From: Riptortus pedestris
Taxonomy: Eukaryota; Arthropoda; Insecta; Hemiptera; Alydidae
Reading direction: 5' to 3'
Length of the DNA stretch: 64,000 nt
Assembly (NCBI GenBank): GCA_019009955.1
Contig: CM032228.1
Location: forward strand, 206,101,001-206,165,000
Both the position numbers and the translations under genes were made by a program. Each line of letters opens with the position of its first letter. The stretch's first letter is position 1. The notes below the pieces were generated by a model. That model had not been told where the DNA came from. It made no database searches and was given only the letters and a program-made list of their open reading frames with translations. This document shows positions 61,173-64,000 of the stretch, one piece after another.

Positions 61173-62630
61173 ACTAGCTCAGATACCCGGCTTCGCTCGG
61201 GAAGTCATTTGAGGCTGAATGGTGATGGTATATTTTTGGCAAGGCTTTACTTTGCACAATATTTTGACATTTACCCGTTTCAGTGTTTAGGGTTAATACC
61301 TGTTGTTGGCATTTGTTAATAATAAAATTAATTTTTTATGTAAGACTTTACTGTCCTGCATATTGTCATATTTCCCGTCTCCTGTGCATTATGCATAGAT
61401 TTGAATTATTAAGGAGAAAATATTGACATACATTTGAATTAATTTTTTCAGGTGAGGTACCTGGTAGTTCATATTGAAAAGAAGTGTTGAGCAAATTTCT
61501 CTAAATAACAAAATAAACAACTTTTGTTATGTGCCGAAACCCCAATAGGAAATCATTATTATTAATTTCAGCCCTCCCTTATAACCCCCACTCCTGCCCA
61601 TCCCTAGAAATGTTAGTATGGCTTATTATAAGGAAGGCGTTAGTGCTAATACACATACTGAGTGTTTTATTTAGTTCGGTTGAGTCTTTTGTGCCAAATA
61701 AAATTGTTGTCTCCCGCTATAATTTTAAGCGTATAATGCCTTTATACTTCGGTATACGATGATAGTGTATATAAAAAAAAAATTCTCTAAATAACAAAAT
61801 AAACAACTTTTGTTATGTGCATATTTGCCGAAAATGCAATAGGAAACGAAATATCACTATTATTAATTTCAGGCCTTCCTTATAACCCCCACTCCTGCCC
61901 GTCCCTAGAAATGTTAGTATGGCTTATTATAATGAGGGCGTTAGTACTAATTCACATACCGAGTTTGGTTTAGTTCGGTTGAGTCTTTAGTGCCAAATAA
62001 AATTGTGGACTCCCGCTTTAGTTTATAGTGTATAACTCATTTATGCTTCTGTATACGGCAAAAGTGCATATAACAAAAGTTACTCTAAATAACAAAATAA
62101 ACAACTTTTGTTATGTGCGTATTTGCTGAAAAAGCAATAGGAAACAAAATATCGCTATTTTTAATTTCAGGCCTCCCTTATAACCCCCACTCCTGCCCTT
62201 CCCTAGAAATGTTAGTATGGCTTATTATAAGGAAATCGTTAGTATTAATTCACATAGCGAGTTTGGTTTAGTTCGGTTGAGTCTTTTGTGCCAAATAAAA
62301 TTGTGGACTCCCGCTATAGTTTTTAGCGTATAACTCATTTATACTTCCGTATACGGCAAAAGTGCATATAACAAAAGTTACTCTAAATTACAAAATAAAC
62401 AACTTTTGTTATGTGCATATTTGCTGAAAAAGCAATAGGAAACGAAATATCGCTATTTTTAATTTCAGGCCTCCCTTATAACCCCCACTCCTGTTCGTCT
62501 TAGAGAATATTAATATAGCCTAAAGTTGGGCTAGTAGTAATATACATACCAAGTTTCATAAAATTCGGTTCAGCCGTTTATGCGTGAAAAGGTAACAAAT
62601 AAACAAACAAACAGACACAAAAGAAACAAA
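61173..62630 (+). mobile_element. Retroelement-like unit with tandem 3' repeats
   Basis: It starts right after a (TA)n with CTAGCTCAGATACCCGGCTTCGCTCGGG. It ends with ACCAAGTTTCATAAAATTCGGTTCAGCCG, TTTATGCGTGAAAAGGTAAC and (AAAC)n. That 3' motif is shared by many arthropod non-LTR retrotransposons and their SINE-like derivatives. Between them lie tandem units starting CTCTAAATAACAAAATAAAC at 61499, 61785, 62083 and 62381 (spacings 286, 298 and 298). Each of the first three carries a decayed version of the same tail (GAGTTTGGTTTAGTTCGGTTGAGTC). No RT frame is present, so it is non-autonomous. The family assignment is tentative. Confidence 0.65.
61499..62510 (+). repeat. About 298-bp tandem repeat, 3.4 units
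   Basis: Each unit contains ACAACTTTTGTTATGTGC, TTATAACCCCCACTCCTGCC and CCAAATAAAATTGT. The second to fourth units are more alike than the first, which has a 12-bp shorter spacing. The final unit runs directly into the element's 3' tail. Confidence 0.9.
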
Positions 62631-62714
62631 ATGTAGTTATGGTGTCAATGACATGTGAAACGAAAAGTTATCATGAAATTTCACGAAAAAAATCAATGTA
62701 CAGACAGAGGTTAC

Positions 62715-62719
<5 letters not shown>

Positions 62720-62775
<56 letters not shown>
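62720..62775. repeat. (TA)n microsatellite
   Basis: A pure TA run of 56 bp. It has no HINE-like block on either side. Confidence 0.97.
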
Positions 62776-62779
<4 letters not shown>

Positions 62780-62938
62780 CATTTTTGTAGGTCTCTGATT
62801 TATATTTCGGTTGTTAATGATGTCTGATAATTCTGAATTCTTCAAGCAAAACAAATTATTGTGTCAAATAGAAGCTAGTTATAGACAGATTTTTATATCT
62901 GAACTGGTAAGAAAAAACTTTGAAACCAGAAATAAAAA

Positions 62939-63378
62939 GTCTGTCTCGCAGGGGCTGCATAAACTAAGCAGATTTCCCACGTGAAGTTTTACAATAGAGA
63001 AATTTCACGAGAGCCGAGCCAGTCAAGGAAACGGCCGAACTAGCTTTTGGCGGGAAAGCAACTCTTCCGTTAGGCACCCAGATTTAATAAAAATGCAAAT
63101 ATCTCGGTTAATATTCAAGATAGAGAAAAAATGTATATAACAATATTTATAGTAAATTTAATTTGCAATAAGATTTATTCTGTACAATTTTTCGATCGGA
63201 CGTATAGTAACGAAGATATTTCGAATTTTCAAAAATCCTCCCCTCTAAACCCCCCCCCCCTCCCACTGGTCCGATTTCAGCCGCTAACGAACTAGATCTT
63301 TCTTTTTACATAAAACGACTAAATATCAAGTTTAGTAACAATTAAACAAAAATTGCGACCGCTAGAGCGGAAACAGAC

Positions 63379-63442
<64 letters not shown>

Positions 63443-63635
63443 GAGGATTTCGGCTATCTGCTCCAGCGGTTGGAATTTTTGTTTTGCAAATTTTCAATGG
63501 AAATACGTCCATCTTCGTCAGGCATTAATTTGATTTTAATGGCTACTTCAATTAATATATGTTTTGGAGTTTTATAGCAGATAGCCGAAATCCTCATAAT
63601 GACGATACTTCCCAGCGATGTAGCCTCAAAAATAG

Positions 63636-63689
<54 letters not shown>

Positions 63690-63766
63690 TTTTGAACGGA
63701 CCTCATTTTCGTCATCTACTAGGTAGGATCGATGGACATTTGAAGAAAAATTTTGAAAATTCCGCT
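62939..63766 (+). mobile_element. HINE-like element (module 2) with insertion
   Basis: The 5' end is GTCTGTCTCGCAGGGGCTGC, followed by AAGCAGATTTCCCACGTG, module 2 (ACGGCCGAACTAGCTTTTGGCGGG), poly-C and TGCGACCGCTAGAGCGG. The TA region (63379-63439 and 63638-63686) is split by another element at 63439-63599. The 3' block has CATCTACTAGGTAGGATCGATGG but lacks the CATGAGTACGACC segment and hairpin, ending TTCCGCTAAAA. Confidence 0.85.
63439..63599. mobile_element. 161-bp miniature element with perfect 24-bp TIR
   Basis: The left end TTATGAGGATTTCGGCTATC-TGCT (63439-63462) is exactly the reverse complement of 63576-63599. It sits inside the microsatellite core of the HINE-like copy. The interior has no reading frame of note. 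Interior bases near the left TIR (CTCCAGCGGTTGGAATTTTTG) resemble the HINE-like CTCTAGCGGTCGCAATTTTTG, so part of it may derive from that family in reverse. Confidence 0.8.
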
Positions 63767-64000
63767 AAAATGAAAATTCAGTAACCTAGACAAATTATAT
63801 GTTCTAATCTCATGGATATTTGTTTAAATTTTTAGAATTAATTAAATTTTGTTGACAAGTTTCTATACGATTCTTCAATATAGGAATAATTGACCGTGTT
63901 TCTTGTTTTGAACCTTCCCCAACCCCTGTTTCTAAAATCACATTCGCGTCTTACAATTTACATTTTTCAAATCTCTCTTTTAAGCAAATACCCAAAACCT
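63767..64000. other. Intergenic, window edge; nothing recognised
   Basis: AT-rich unique sequence with no recognisable feature. Confidence 0.5.

Overview
This window is AT-rich eukaryotic DNA. It has large introns, many (TA)n microsatellites, dense interspersed repeats, and one recognisable protein-coding gene split into short exons with GT-AG borders. The gene is a close homologue of the arthropod neuropeptide precursor prohormone-4 (IDLSRF-like peptide precursor), so the organism is an arthropod, most likely an insect. I cannot name the species from sequence alone.

Gene content: three exons of prohormone-4 lie on the plus strand. They are an LDL-receptor class A exon (31764-31895), a middle exon that begins with a Lys-Arg cleavage site (43008-43160), and a terminal exon with the stop codon (44577-44770). 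All three join in phase 1 and read through without a break. The 5' part (signal peptide and the IDLSRF peptide) was not found and probably lies left of the window. The introns between these exons are about 11.1 kb and 1.4 kb. No other intact gene, tRNA or rRNA was recognised.

Repeats dominate positions 1-41,000 and 57,000-64,000. The commonest is an ~0.5-0.8 kb element with a 5' end GTCCGTCACGCAGGGGCTGCGT, a subterminal AGCAGATTTCCC matched by a 3'-terminal GGGAAATCTGCT, a 3' hairpin around TTTCCCTTAAGGGAAA, and a (TA)n tract in the middle. This layout resembles DINE-1/Helentron-associated elements (HINEs), and it is called HINE-like below. At least 15 full, truncated or decayed copies occur, some joined head-to-tail or head-to-head, with at least three exchangeable 5' modules. 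A tRNA-derived SINE occurs at least seven times.

Other mobile DNA: a decayed Ty3/gypsy gag-pol remnant (25.5-27.1 kb), two LINE remnants (33.8 kb minus strand; 48.8-49.1 kb plus strand with a YADD box), a fold-back mariner derivative (58.76-59.39 kb) carrying the transposase N-terminus, a TIR element at 15.1-16.0 kb, a perfect-TIR miniature element at 63.4-63.6 kb, and a retroelement-like unit at 61.2-62.6 kb whose 3' part is tandemly repeated. An 8-copy satellite with an exact 103-bp period lies at 9.9-10.8 kb. The stretch after the gene's last exon (44.8-48.8 kb) and much of 50.5-57.3 kb is strikingly poor in recognisable repeats.
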